Shown: positions 11,083 through 20,833 of the stretch, one piece after another | Layout of the letters: each line of letters starts with the position of its first letter | How positions within the stretch are numbered: position 1 is the stretch's first letter | Assembly (NCBI GenBank): GCA_963576725.1 | Contig: OY755243.1 | Coordinates: 43,881,243 to 43,945,242, forward strand | DNA length: 64,000 nucleotides | From: Azorinus chamasolen | Lineage: Eukaryota; Mollusca; Bivalvia; Cardiida; Solecurtidae | Direction: 5' to 3' | Notes under the pieces: generated by a model | Seen by the model: only the letters and a program-made list of their open reading frames with translations | Databases searched by the model: none | What the model was told of the DNA's origin: nothing | Made by a program: the position numbers and the translations under genes

Positions 11083-11341
11083 TTAACACTTTCCCTCATG
11101 AACATTTAGAAAGAGATAATTAATGAAATCATGAATATTTATTAGCTGGATTTTCATAAAGAAATATGAACACATGAAATTTAGGCCATGGCAGAAACTA
11201 GGAACTACATTACCATATAAATTTCAAAAGCAAACAGAGTAGACTGGACCCCAATTAGACGGTACCTACTAGAGTTGTCTAACCTGGGTCTACTCTGTTT
11301 GCAAAGGCAAAATAAAGCTTTAAGGTGTTTATAGGATAGAG
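11083..11341 (+). mobile_element. A1 MITE inside the cargo transposon, copy 1
   Basis: Begins TTAACACTTTCCCTCATGAAC. Hairpin arms GCAAACAGAGTAGACTGGAC and CTGGGTCTACTCTGTTTGC with tip ACGGTACCTACTAGAGTTGT. The same copy is in the second transposon, so it was present before duplication. Confidence 0.75.
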
Positions 11342-11408
11342 TAAGCATATACAGTCAAACACAGAAAGTTTGAACACAAAATCAAGTATCATTATTGGCC
11401 TCTAAATC

Positions 11409-11502
11409 AGGTGGCAGCTAAATGCAGGATGAAAGTCATGCAGCAAGCATTTTCAAGCTTTCTGTCTGACTTTCATCCTGCATTAAGCAGATAGCTAAAT
11501 GC
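11409..11502. repeat. F-like palindrome in the cargo transposon
   Basis: Arms GGTGGCAGCTAAATGCAGGA and TCATCCTGCATTAAGCAGATAGC around GCAAGCATTTTCAAGCTTTC. Copy 2 (29240-29318) has lost ATTAAGC from the right arm. Confidence 0.7.
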
Positions 11503-11977
11503 TCAATTCTTCATTACTAACACATAAAACTATTCATTGTTTACTGTGCATTGTATGGATTCTGATGACGGTTTCCAATGATTTGTTTGATCAGTATATA
11601 ATTTTACTATTCCTATAATAATTTCAGAGCTACAAACAATAAAACAATGTTTCACTTCCCTTTTTTTCTCAGTGTATATTTTTTATCAATGTAGCCAAAC
11701 AGATTGCGGGTCGTCAATACTTAACATATTGGTCTAATTAACTTTCACAAGAAAAACTTTCTGCAACATTATTTCCACAGACATTTATAAGAGAAATGGT
11801 TTTGTTTCTTTTGTTAGAAAAAAAACCATGATGTCCACCATTCTCCTCCATATTTAAAACTATGTCTCTTTTAGCTTTTTACAAACTATTAAAAAGAATT
11901 GTCATCAAGCATATTGTACACAAAATAAGTTGTATGGCAACTATGTCACCAGCTGCTGCTCATGAAGAAACACTGAA

Positions 11978-12070
11978 CTATCTTCGCTTCATCTTTGGAC
12001 TTCCACATGTACATCTTCTTGTCAGCACTTCACATGTTTCATGACAATGTTCTTTGGGAATGGTCCTATC
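11978..12070 (-). CDS. Possible terminal exon, Cys-rich (minus strand), copy 1
   Basis: On the minus strand an acceptor-like TTGTTTCTTTCAG is followed by a 93-nt open frame ending in TAG (11978-11980). The peptide begins DRTIPKEHCHETC, continues with a CTC cluster and ends in a basic tail KMKRR. The frame is preserved in copy 2. Its phase does not join the neighbouring candidate exons, so it is either a separate 3' exon or chance. No family recognised. Confidence 0.25.
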   Translation of the reverse strand, partial: DRTIPKEHCHETCEVLTRRCTCGSPKMKRR

Positions 12071-12487
12071 CTGAAAGAAACAATTATTTTTATTGATTTA
12101 ATATTCCAATTATCTTGTTTAAATATATAAAATTATAACCAATTAGGACAGGTGATTCTTATTTATTACTGTGACTTAATTGACACATTAAATTTCCTTT
12201 TAAACAGTTCTTATACAGCCATCTATATCTGTCACAGGTAAATCCAATGAAAGTAATTGTATACACGTAGGCTTCTTTTTTTATTTTTACTATATTATGA
12301 TCTACTTATATAGGTATAGCCAATCATCATTTCTGTGAAAAACAGTTAAAATCAGTCTAAACAAATTCAAAGTACAGTCAAGTGAACAGTTAGTATGGTG
12401 TGAAATGAGGGGAAATATTTGGGTATGAAACCTTCACAGAACTGCTATTCATTATGTGTGAATTTTCAGCAGTTTCACTGTACTTAA

Positions 12488-13321
12488 TCAATGCCTTTGA
12501 CATTTGCAGTGTATGAAATTAACTTGACCATCACTGGCCATTTTAACCAGTAACTTTTCAAACATCACTGGACAAAACAAAAATGGCCAAAAAAGGCACT
12601 GTAAATAGTGACATTTTACACATTGGCTCAAACTTCCACAGATTGTATAGAGGATTTTTTGAAAATAAAAATTAATTGGTTGCAATGCAAATTTCCTCAT
12701 CATTTTCTTAATATTTTATAATAAATGATAAGTCAAATAATTGCAATAATGTACAGATCGATTTGCTAAATTTTCAAGTCTTATACTGTCCAAAATCGTA
12801 GCATGTATACAGTCTAAGTGTGAATATTGATTTCTGATTCTATCGAAAATGATCATTTTGTGCAACTAATGTTTACCACTGAACTTTACAGCATATACAA
12901 ACCAAATCACTTTTGGATATAACATGTCTGTGTATGTCTATTTTAAAACACAAATAAAATGCAGAACATTACTTCGTTGTTACAAATAGCAATCACGGAC
13001 GTGCTTGTTATCTACAGTGTTATGTGTTTTCGCGACTTTCTTGAGAGATCGACTTTGGCTGCAAAGTTCTTGTTATAGCGCATATATCAGACTATAATTT
13101 TAACACTCGAGAGTGAATATGATTTACATACATATATAAATGTTACTTTTCAAAAAAAACTTACTCGTCAGTCGATCCAGGGCGAGCGTGCGGTCTGTAA
13201 TTTCACAGACTGAACGTGGATTTTTCGGCCTCTCGAAACACGTCTTATCTTTCAGCTGCTTTACACTGAACTTTCTTCTTCGAGTAAACAATACTCCTTC
13301 ATGACTGAAGATTACGTTTAT
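12488..13321 (-). CDS. Candidate divergent split gene, minus strand, copy 1
   Basis: Exon A is 13321 down to 13165: 52 codons open plus one base, ending at the donor GTAAGT (13164-13159). The peptide carries a basic stretch TRRRKFSVKQLKDK and ends ALDRLT. Exon B is 12567 down to 12488, after the acceptor TTTTGTTTTGTCCAG. It is in matching phase 1, reads MFEKLLVKMASDGQ and ends HCKCQRH plus TGA. No initiator ATG is found for exon A, so an upstream exon would be needed. Both exons stay open in copy 2 with one R/K change. Function unknown. Confidence 0.3.
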
Positions 13322-13797
13322 CTACTGTTATCTATATGTTTGTCCTAAGGTTGAACGTCTCTCATTGTTATCGATGATTCTCCACTTTTGAAACTTTCTA
13401 CCAACATCCAAACAGAGTTCGCCATTTCTGGTTGCAGTGTACACATATGCACACTCGGTCTGCATTCGTAACTACTCGTCTTATTCCGTCTTGGTTCGGG
13501 GTCGCATATATATGCCTTATGAACACAGTACTTATGACGTAAACACGGAAACTATCGCCCATTCGTCGTATTTGGAAAGTCCAATTTTAGCGTAATTTTA
13601 TGTCAGAAGAATTGTGCCAACAGAAAAATTATGCAGGAAATGAAATGTAACGCTTTTCTTTGAACGTTTTTCTGTCACTCGCAATCCCTTATTCTAAATA
13701 TATGTATTCATACCGGCAGATAACGAATCGTATCGGACATTTTCGTCGATCTATGCTTGGCCACATGTTTTCCGCGCATGCGTACCAAAAGTTCAAA
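13322..13797. promoter_or_regulatory. Putative bidirectional promoter, copy 1
   Basis: This segment, with the sequence on either side (about 12970-13870), is visibly richer in CG dinucleotides than the A/T-rich surroundings. GCGCATGCG at 13774-13782 is close to the NRF-1 site (GCGCATGCGC), 16 bases before a start codon. It separates two divergent candidate reading frames. Confidence 0.45.
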
Positions 13798-14843
13798 ATG
13801 GTGGACATTTCTGAAAACCTCGTTTACGGGAGGAAACGAAATTTGTGTACGTATTAACTATTTAGGAATTCGGTTTTGGACAGCAACTTAGTTGACAACA
13901 AACCATAGTGGAATTCGCTGGAAGCAAGTACTCGCCAATTATAATTGCTAGTAAGTCATATTACTCTATAAATTTTGACCCCAGGACCCAGGGCAAATGC
14001 GACATATTGTTCCCGTTTAAAATACTAGTAGAATCAAAATCCCTCTGAATCATTTAAAAACAAGAAACATCCACTTATAAGCGTTTAGTATCTAATAGAA
14101 TTATATTTCATGATTACAAATTCATCAGTTTTAGCAAGTTTTCGGTGGTTGCGTTTGAAATATTTTCTTAGATCATGAAAAATTTGTTGTGACTGGCTTT
14201 GTACTTTGTACTGGCTTTATACATTTATGATTACTGTTATCTATCAACGTTCTCATTGAAATGTGTAGTGAGCAGCATGAATAACCCATATCCAATTTTT
14301 GTCAGTTTCTAATAAATTTGTCTCGATTTCAATTGGAATTTACTTAAAGATATTTTCCAAATTCCGATTAATAAAAAAATTAAAAGGCTTGTGTGTGAAG
14401 AGAAATATACATACATTGTGTATGTATATGTCTCTGGTGTGTGTGTGTGTGTGTGTGTGTGTACAAAATAATTGATTATCCCTGAATATTGGTATGTAAG
14501 TAGGAGATATAGCTCAACTGAGCACAGCATACTCATTGTTTGATTTGCAAATAAATATGAAATGCCTGCTTTTATGTGTTCAAGGTTGCCAGTTAGTGCA
14601 TTTTGTGTTACATTGTAATGTTCTTTTCTTCTTTTAGTCATTCAAAGGAGCCCAGTGAATGTAAAGGATAGTTTGATGGACACAGAGGGTGAAACTGAGT
14701 GTGTAAACGAACATCTCCTGACTGGCAGAGGAGTTCACAGAACACGAGTCACATGCCGCCAACAAAAGGGGAATAAATTATTGCACACATTGAAAGGAAG
14801 ACATGTGAAATTTAAAATCTCTATGAAGATAACCACCAAATGA
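13798..14843 (+). CDS. Two-exon gene carried by the transposon, copy 1 (shortened)
   Basis: Exon 1 is 13798-13846. Its ATG sits in AAAATGG, a good Kozak context, and it encodes MVDISENLVYGRKRNL plus one base. The donor is GTACGT at 13847. The intron is 13847-14637 and ends in a pyrimidine-rich TTCTTTTCTTCTTTTAG. Exon 2 starts at 14638 with two bases completing the codon, so phase 1 matches, and stays open to the stop at 14841-14843. The predicted protein is 84 aa, hydrophilic and strongly basic at its C-terminal end (GRHVKFKISMKITTK). Compared with copy 2 one A is missing (CACCAAATG versus CACCAAAATG), which shortens the C-terminus by 15 residues. No family recognised. It could be a captured host 5' gene segment or a small transposon gene. 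Confidence 0.55.
14437..14462. repeat. (GT)n microsatellite
   Basis: About 13 GT units in the intron of the transposon-borne gene. The repeat produces a spurious Thr-His frame on the minus strand. Confidence 0.95.
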
Positions 14844-15527
14844 CAGCTAAAAAGAGTGTGATGGATAGACAGACAATGGAAAATTGATGCCTAAGTGACA
14901 TACTGCCTCTCGGTTTAATCATTAACAGTCACATATTTTATGAAGTTTTAATGAGTGATTGTTAATGAATTCTTCATGAAGATATAACAGCTTAAAAGTC
15001 ACATATGTTATGAAGTTTTAATGAGCGATTGTTAATGAATTCTTCATGAAAAAAAAGTGAAGTTTTACTCTTTAATTCTTCCTAAAAAAGAAGTGAAGTT
15101 TTACTCTTGAAGTCTTCATGAAAAAGAAGTGAAGATAAAATGGCACAATAGTTTTTATAGCAAAAAATCCGTGATTTATTCAGTAGAAGTGAAATGATTT
15201 TTTCTTCTTGAACTCTTCATGAAGTTGAAGTTTAATGATTATTATATGAATTTTAATTCATGAAGTGTTCATGAATTCTTCTTGAATAACAATCTGGTTG
15301 ATTTGAAGAATTTTTTATGCTTTTTCTATCTTCATAAAAAATGCATTTGCTAATTATTTAGAATATTTTTAGAACTGTGCCATTTTATCTTCACTACTTC
15401 TTCATGAAGAATTCATGAATTTCCTTCATGAAAACTTCATATTTGTTTCATGAATTCTTCATGAAGAATGACTGAACATTTAGCAGGGGCTGTCTTGATA
15501 ACTAGAAACAGGCTATTGGGTAAAGGG

Positions 15528-15750
15528 TTAACCAATGTAGTACTGTAACAGAATATAACAGTATACATCCTTTGCACACAATGTAGACCCAGATCAGAAG
15601 GCTCCTGAAGGAGCCCTCTGATCAGGGTCTGCACTGTTTGTCTTACAAATACTGTGTAAACAAACACCCCCAGGACACGTCCAGACACAATGTAGACATT
15701 TATCAGAAGACTGAAAGGTTGATTTGAAAATTTAGTATTGTAAGGGTTAA
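15528..15750 (+). mobile_element. B MITE in the outer transposon
   Basis: TTAA at 15528 and 15747. Hairpin TGTAGACCCAGATCAGAAGG, tip GGCTCCTGAAGGAGCC, then CTGATCAGGGTCTGCACTG. Right end TTGTAAGGGTTAA. Confidence 0.8.
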
Positions 15751-16384
15751 CTAAGTTGAGTACCAACTGTTATCAGTATGACGAAGTGACAAAGCAATCT
15801 GAATGAGTTGTTGATAAAGATAAAACTTTTGCACGCTAACAACGAAACAAAAAACAAAATTACAAGAGTATTTGAAAAAACACATGATAACTTTATATAC
15901 AGTAGTAAAGAAAAGTAAAAAACTGATGAAAAAAATGATCGATAAGCAGTATATGTTACATATTTATTTTGTAACGTATAAAATCTAAAATGTATAATTA
16001 TTTAAATTACGGAACCCATTTTGAATTTTTTCCAACGTATCTATATATAGCCAGTCTTTATTTACATTCTAAGCGGGCAACAACGGCACGTGAATTGCCT
16101 TATTAGTAACGGCCCGTTATAGTTCTTGTTAATGCACCCCCTGAGACTGCCATTTTATGCAAGAATCTTGTTTATAGGGTTTGGTTGAGAAATCGAGTCA
16201 TACCTTGACTGAGTGAGCGTAAATAGTGATTCTGGTCAACTGTTGATTTATTTTAGTTTTGGTTATAAATAATAATAAAATTACGACGCTGAAATTTATT
16301 TTTATTATATATTTATCTGAGCATGTCTGGGCACTGATGCTTTCTGATTTCCTTGCACCATTTAAAACACAAAGAACCACATCC

Positions 16385-16870
16385 TTTGGTTGATGACCAT
16401 GGTTGATCACATTTGGTTAATCACATTTTCTTAAATTCTTTGCGGTTGACCGTGGTCTTTCATGGTAATTTACAGTAGACCGTGGTTTTTGATGACGGTC
16501 GACCACGTTCCTTCATGGTTAAAACACGATTGACCGTGGTCTTCATGAGAAAAAGACCACGGTCGACCGTGTTTTTTTATGGTTAAAACGCGGTCGAACG
16601 TGGTCTTTCATGGTTATAAGACCACGGTTGACCGTGGTTTTTGATGGTTAAACCGCGGTCGACCGTGGTCTTTCATGGTTAGAAGACCACGGTCGACCGT
16701 GGTCCTTCATGGTTTTTAGACCACGGTTAACCGTGGTCTAGTTGACCACCAAAAACTGTGGTGCCATTTAACAAAACGTGGTCGACCACGTTATACCATG
16801 GTTGTACGACCATGAACTACCGTGGAATACCACGGTAGTTCATGGTAGACCATGGTCATATGACCGTCAT
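16385..16870. repeat. Right subterminal CCATGGT/GTCGACC palindrome field
   Basis: At least a dozen ~30-bp units such as AGACCACGGTCGACCGTGGT and TTCATGGTTAGAAGACCACG. Individual units are near-perfect palindromes. Mirrors the field at 8560-8890. Confidence 0.85.
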
Positions 16871-16882
16871 TTTCGACTGGGT

Positions 16883-17450
16883 ATTTCCCAATGGATCTAG
16901 TTTGAAAAAGAATATGAAGTGAATTAGAAAATGTTTAAAACAATATTTTCAGCAAGGGTTTAAGATATTTTTCTTCCCAGAATCTTCTCATTGCTTAGTT
17001 CCTTGTATTGCTTTTCACATTTTCAACATGAAAATAGAATTGGTAAATATAATAATTTGTTATATATGATATTGGTTATGGCAGGGAAGTAACAGTAATG
17101 AATCAATTTTTCTATACATATAGCATTATATCGCAGAAACACAAAATTCTTGTATGCTGTGTGAAAAAAAGACTGTATGAGACCTGAGGCGAAATCTTTT
17201 AATACTCTTCATCTGCTGCTTGTCAGTTCTCATTTTCGAGAGCTTGTCTGCGGGAATGTCTTGGCTATGTAATATTTATAATCATTTAATAACAGACCTG
17301 ATTTAGGATTTGCAGAGGTTCCACTTTTCTATTTGGTTTTGATGGTCCATCATTATTAAACAATAAAGCTCAATTTGCTGTATGATTTTGAATGAGAAAC
17401 AGTGCAGACCCCAATTAGATGACTTCACACCAGGAGTTGTCTGATCTTGA
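16883..17450. other. No gene; one decayed hairpin
   Basis: A hairpin remnant is at about 17398-17450 (AGTGCAGACCCCAATTAGAT...GTTGTCTGATCTTG). No exon is supported. Confidence 0.45.
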
Positions 17451-17620
17451 TTAACCTTAAGGGCGGGAAAAAGAGTCACTATTTAAATGTTCTCTGCAAA
17501 CTGCTCCTAGAGGATCCCTCTCATCAGGGTCTGCACTTTCTGGGTTTGTCATGTTCCTTTTTTATTGATCTCCATTTGCAAATCTTGCTACAGTTTGCAA
17601 GTCATTGTTGAAAGGGTTAA
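17451..17620 (+). mobile_element. B MITE with collapsed left hairpin arm
   Basis: TTAACCTTAAGGGCGGGAAAA to TTGTTGAAAGGGTTAA. The hairpin left arm is nearly gone while CTCATCAGGGTCTGCAC survives. Shares TTAA 17617-17620 with the next A2 copy. Confidence 0.6.
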
Positions 17621-17863
17621 CCGTTTCCCTATAAACGCCTGTTCATACATTTGCAAACAGAGTAGACTGACAGATCACTCCTGTTACAGGAGCCATCTGA
17701 TCAGGGTCTGCTCTTTTTGCTAATGGAAATTTATAGATCTGATTATGCAGTTTCCACAACAGTGAAAATAAGCCCCTTTTCATGTTCCATTTTATTGATC
17801 CTATGCATGAATTTTCATGAGGTGAAGAAATTTTGAATAAATATGAAACAGGGAAAGGGTTAA
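17617..17863 (-). mobile_element. A2 MITE
   Basis: TTAACCGTTTCCCTATAAACG at left, GAAACAGGGAAAGGGTTAA at right. Hairpin tip CACTCCTGTTACAGGAGCC. Confidence 0.8.
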
Positions 17864-18059
17864 CACTGTTTGGAAATTCCAGATAGCTTTTTTCTCAGGT
17901 TACTAGAGTTGGTAGTGATTGATAATATCAATTTTAAATCTTCATTTCATTTCTTTGTTGTATGATTGATGCTTTTCGCATGATTTATATTATATACACA
18001 AGGAGACTCTGCACAGTTTTACCATCTCAACTGCATCAACCTTACTCTTCTCGTGATAA

Positions 18060-18153
18060 TTAAGGAAGACCTGACTTGCATTTGCAAACAGCTTGTATCC
18101 AGATAAGATACCAAGTAGTTCATCTCATCACAATCTAAACTGTTTGCCATTAA
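18060..18153. mobile_element. C MITE fragment
   Basis: Carries GCAAACAGCTTGTATCCAGA and ATCTAAACTGTTTGCC, the C-type hairpin arms with a decayed tip, directly before a complete C copy. Confidence 0.5.
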
Positions 18154-18363
18154 CTCTTTGCACGCTAAGTAATTTTTCGTCTGCAACAATTGTCGTCTTC
18201 TTCAATTCTTAAAATAAACTTTCTCTCAATTTTTTGGCAGAAATATGGTCAAGATGACAAACAGTTTGGATCCTGATGAGACGCCGCATTATGCGGCGTC
18301 TGATCTGGATCCAAACTGTTTGCATAGATCATCACAGTTCGCCGCTAGCGTGCAAAGAGTTAA
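18150..18363 (+). mobile_element. C MITE, complete reference copy
   Basis: TTAACTCTTTGCACGCTAAG at left, CGCTAGCGTGCAAAGAGTTAA at right, giving inverted termini of about 17 bp with TTAA at both ends. Hairpin ACAGTTTGGATCCTGATGAG...CTGATCTGGATCCAAACTGT with tip CGCCGCATTATGCGGCG, unlike the A/B tip. Confidence 0.85.
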
Positions 18364-18528
18364 GTTTATAGTTTTCTCAAAAGCCTGAATAAATTGTAAT
18401 GAAGTAAAAATTGCAATAGTTCAAAGCAGATAATATATTCACAGCAAAAGAATTTTTAGCCAATTCTTATAAAAGTAAAATATTTTTCCAACCTGGCCAC
18501 TTAAAAGATTGTTCCGTTTTTAAAGGCC
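18364..18528. other. Short spacer, nothing recognised
   Basis: A/T-rich spacer between the C MITE and the CpG-rich element. Confidence 0.4.
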
Positions 18529-19217
18529 TGGTCACAACCCGCCGTGCGTGTTTTTAGCACGTACGTTTTTTTGGGAGGCCAGGACTGCTACGTTTTTCTG
18601 AAAACGTGGAGAAGAAGTAGCAAATGCAGGGAGAAACGCACGGTTGCGCAAGGTGTACGTATGTGGCACGCACGACAGCCTCGCCCTGGTCAGTTGCGTG
18701 CATCGTACGTTGCACGCGCGGTAAGTGAGTTGAAAGTGCTTACAACGTGCTCACAACGTACGATCTCCCTGCGATTGCCACATTATCGTATGGAGGCCGT
18801 ATGGTCCACGTGCTGCTCACGTACGGTCCACATGAGTTTTGTCAGTTCATTGGACAGTAGAACTGAGGAAGTGCCGAGTGTGCACAGACCACGTACTTAT
18901 CACGTGCGCAACACGCACATGCTAAGTGTGTCTGTAGAGCAAGCGACTGGGGGGAAAAAGATTAAAACACTCACGGAGTCAGTACGTTGTGCGCACGTTG
19001 GCTGTAGAAGCACGTGCATCACCCGTACGTTGGTGAATCCGTAGCCCGAACGCAGCTCGAACGCAGCTAAGTTTTGCATGCACCAAAAGTGCTACGGCGT
19101 GTCTGCGTGCTCCTAAATCCGTACGGAGGCCGTACTCACCACGTACGGATCCCAAAAATTTCCCCACGTTTTTGCACGTAGACAACACGCACTTGCACGT
19201 ACGGCGGGTTGTGACCA
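18529..19217. mobile_element. CpG-rich ACGTACG-type non-autonomous transposon
   Basis: The ~689-bp segment starts TGGTCACAACCCGCCGTGCG and ends with its inverse GTACGGCGGGTTGTGACCA, i.e. ~22-bp inverted termini with one mismatch. The interior is filled with CACGTACG/GTACGTTG words and is far richer in GC and CpG than its surroundings. Long frames on both strands (166 and 89 codons) arise from this composition and overlap each other. No target duplication is clear. Confidence 0.8.
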
Positions 19218-19605
19218 CCGCTTTAGGCAGCTGGTAGTGTATATACATGTATAAGCCTTAATGCAGATTACTCCATTCTAGATGTTCAGGTATGTTATTG
19301 GGCTAGCTCAGGCTGGTGAGGGCATCAGCGATTCATTTTAGGTTCCATAAAATAACTTTATTGAGTAAAGACATTTTGTGACAAATCTTGGTGTGCAGAT
19401 AGCTTGCATGACACTTGAGGTACTAATAGCTTGCATTATTATAGATGCCAGGGGTAGCGGGCACATTTGAGGATTCTGAGGTTAATGTCACGGTTACTAA
19501 AATTAGAAAACTGATTTCTGGACAATGACTAAGTTATGACATTTTTTGACCAAAGAGTGTGCTGATATATGCTTCACTTAAAACAATGGTCTTGATTACA
19601 TTTTT
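19218..19605. other. No gene recognised
   Basis: Ordinary A/T-rich sequence without assigned repeats or splice-bounded frames. Confidence 0.45.
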
Positions 19606-19842
19606 TTAACCCTTTCCCTGTTCAATATTCATGTACGAAATAACATTATGAATATCTATGAGCTGAATTTTTAGAAGGTAAACTTTTGAAGTAAACTTTT
19701 TGCTTTATTAATCTGTAGGATAAGATTTATATCATGTCAAAAGCAAACGAAACAGACCACTATTGGAGCCGTCGGCGTGATCTGGGTCTACTCTGTTTGC
19801 AAATGCATAAAAAGGCATTTATATTAATTTATCTAGGGTTAA
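19606..19842 (+). mobile_element. A1 MITE
   Basis: TTAACCCTTTCCCTGTTCAAT at left, ending TTATCTAGGGTTAA. Hairpin left arm damaged (GCAAACGAAACAGACCACTA), right arm GATCTGGGTCTACTCTGTTTGC intact. Confidence 0.7.
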
Positions 19843-19859
19843 GGTCAAGGTTACTTTTA

Positions 19860-20030
19860 CTAAAAGTGAAAAAATTGTTTCTGGGCAAGGTACGGTAATT
19901 AATCCTAATCCTGCCGATCGTGACCAAACCATCATTTGAAAACAGCTTGGATCCAGATGAGATGCCGAGTAACTCGGTGTCTGACATCAGAATCCAAGCT
20001 ATTAGACACTCAATCAGTAATTTCTCAAAA
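19860..20030. mobile_element. C MITE, decayed
   Basis: Hairpin AACAGCTTGGATCCAGATGAG...CTGACATCAGAATCCAAGCT with tip GCCGAGTAACTCGGTG. Termini not resolved. Confidence 0.5.
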
Positions 20031-20417
20031 CATTGAACAAATCGCAAGTCAATAAAGTAAGATATAAAACAAACGGGTCAAGATCACGGGAAAATTTGGT
20101 TTTCATGATATTGCTACCTCTCTCGTCTCTACAGGACTTTTATTCTGCATCATTGACAGTGTTGCAGCCACATGCTTGCTCTCTAAGTGTCCAATTTAAA
20201 GAGGACCTGTTGTACATGCACATAATTGTGTAAACGAGTTTTCCATCCTGACTACAATATTGTCTAGCTTGTGCGTTAAATTTGAAGATTAAATCACCAG
20301 TCAGTTCCAAATGAATCCAACCAGGAGTTGAGAGGAGCCAATGGAAACATAAATTATTTTAGACTTTATGACAACTTTTGTAATGCTGTGTCATTGTGGG
20401 TCTATATTGTTTGACAC

Positions 20418-20661
20418 TTAACCCTTTCCCTGTTCTAGGTTTATTTCAAATTTCAATACCTACAGAATATTCATGAACAAAAAGCATTATAATGAAATTG
20501 GAGAGTGGAACATTTTAGAAAGTAAAATTAAAACAAATATTTTAAATTCCACTAGCAAACAGAGCAGACCCTGATCAGACAACTCCTATTGGAGCTGTCT
20601 GATCTGGGTCTACTTTGTTTGCAAGTGCGTGAAAAGGCGTTTATATGAGGGAAAGGGTTAA
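20418..20661 (+). mobile_element. A2 MITE
   Basis: TTAA-bounded. Left TTAACCCTTTCCCTGTTCTAG, right TATGAGGGAAAGGGTTAA. Tip ACTCCTATTGGAGCT. Confidence 0.8.
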
Positions 20662-20729
20662 TAGAATCTGCATGATCTCACTGAATTTGACATCTGCATA
20701 ATTATATCCTAAATACATACATGTTACAA

Positions 20730-20826
20730 TAGGTTTTATTTAGGAATGGTGAAGACCCAGATGATTCTCTACATCATGTAGAGAATTATCTGGGTCTTCA
20801 CCATTCCTAAATAAAACCTACATGTA
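20730..20826. repeat. Near-perfect palindrome with hairpin-like word GAAGACCCAGAT
   Basis: Arms TAGGTTTTATTTAGGAATGG...GAAGACCCAGATGATTCTC and their inverse around TACATCATGTA. It uses the same ACCCAGAT word as the A hairpin but has different ends. Confidence 0.8.
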
Positions 20827-20833
20827 CCTTCAG

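Larger units (their letters stand above)
10685..15489. mobile_element. 4.8-kb cargo-bearing DNA transposon, copy 1
   Basis: Left terminus CCCCTGCGAAAAAATATTC (10685), right terminus AACATTTAGCAGGGG (15489): inverted CCCCTGCGAAA/TTTMGCAGGGG. A two-base duplication CT flanks it (10683-10684, 15490-15491); copy 2 has TA. Both ends carry fields of TTCATGAA and CTTCATGAAG palindromes. The cargo contains an A1 MITE, a promoter-like CpG-containing segment, a two-exon + strand gene and a divergent split frame. No transposase is recognised. A 2-bp duplication is compatible with families such as ISL2EU, but this is a guess. Confidence 0.85.
8553..16882. mobile_element. Large transposon with ACCCAG...CTGGGT ends
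   Basis: Left end ACCCAGACGAAATGATGACC (8553). Right end GGTCATATGACCGTCATTTT then CGACTGGGT (to 16882), so the two termini are inverted copies with mismatches. Inside each end lie a few hundred bases of palindromic ACCATGGT/GGTCGACC words. The interior holds a nested 4.8-kb transposon (10685-15489), MITEs and A/T-rich filler. I found no transposase frame. No convincing target duplication is visible, so exact ends could shift by 1-2 bases. Superfamily not assigned. Confidence 0.7.

Noticed and set aside
14309..14641. 110-codon minus frame with a His-Thr run (copy in 32114-32455)
   Set aside because: The run is the (GT)n microsatellite. The frame covers the intron of the + strand two-exon gene, and the indel in copy 2 changes it.
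8553..16882. Interpreting the CCATGG palindrome fields as a replication origin or boundary element
   Set aside because: The fields end in inverted CCCAG/CTGGG termini and a small relative exists at 59838-60047, so transposon ends are the simpler explanation.
17226..17268. Acceptor-like CATCTGCTGCTTGTCAG followed by an open TTCTCATTTTCGAGAGC block
   Set aside because: The only donor (GTAATA) is weak, the block is under 45 nt, and no partner exon matches in phase.
18544..19044. 166-codon + strand frame, the second longest in the window
   Set aside because: It lies wholly inside the palindromic ACGTACG element. It is GC-composition driven, overlaps a minus frame, and the peptide is low-complexity (RTYHV-like words) with no domain.
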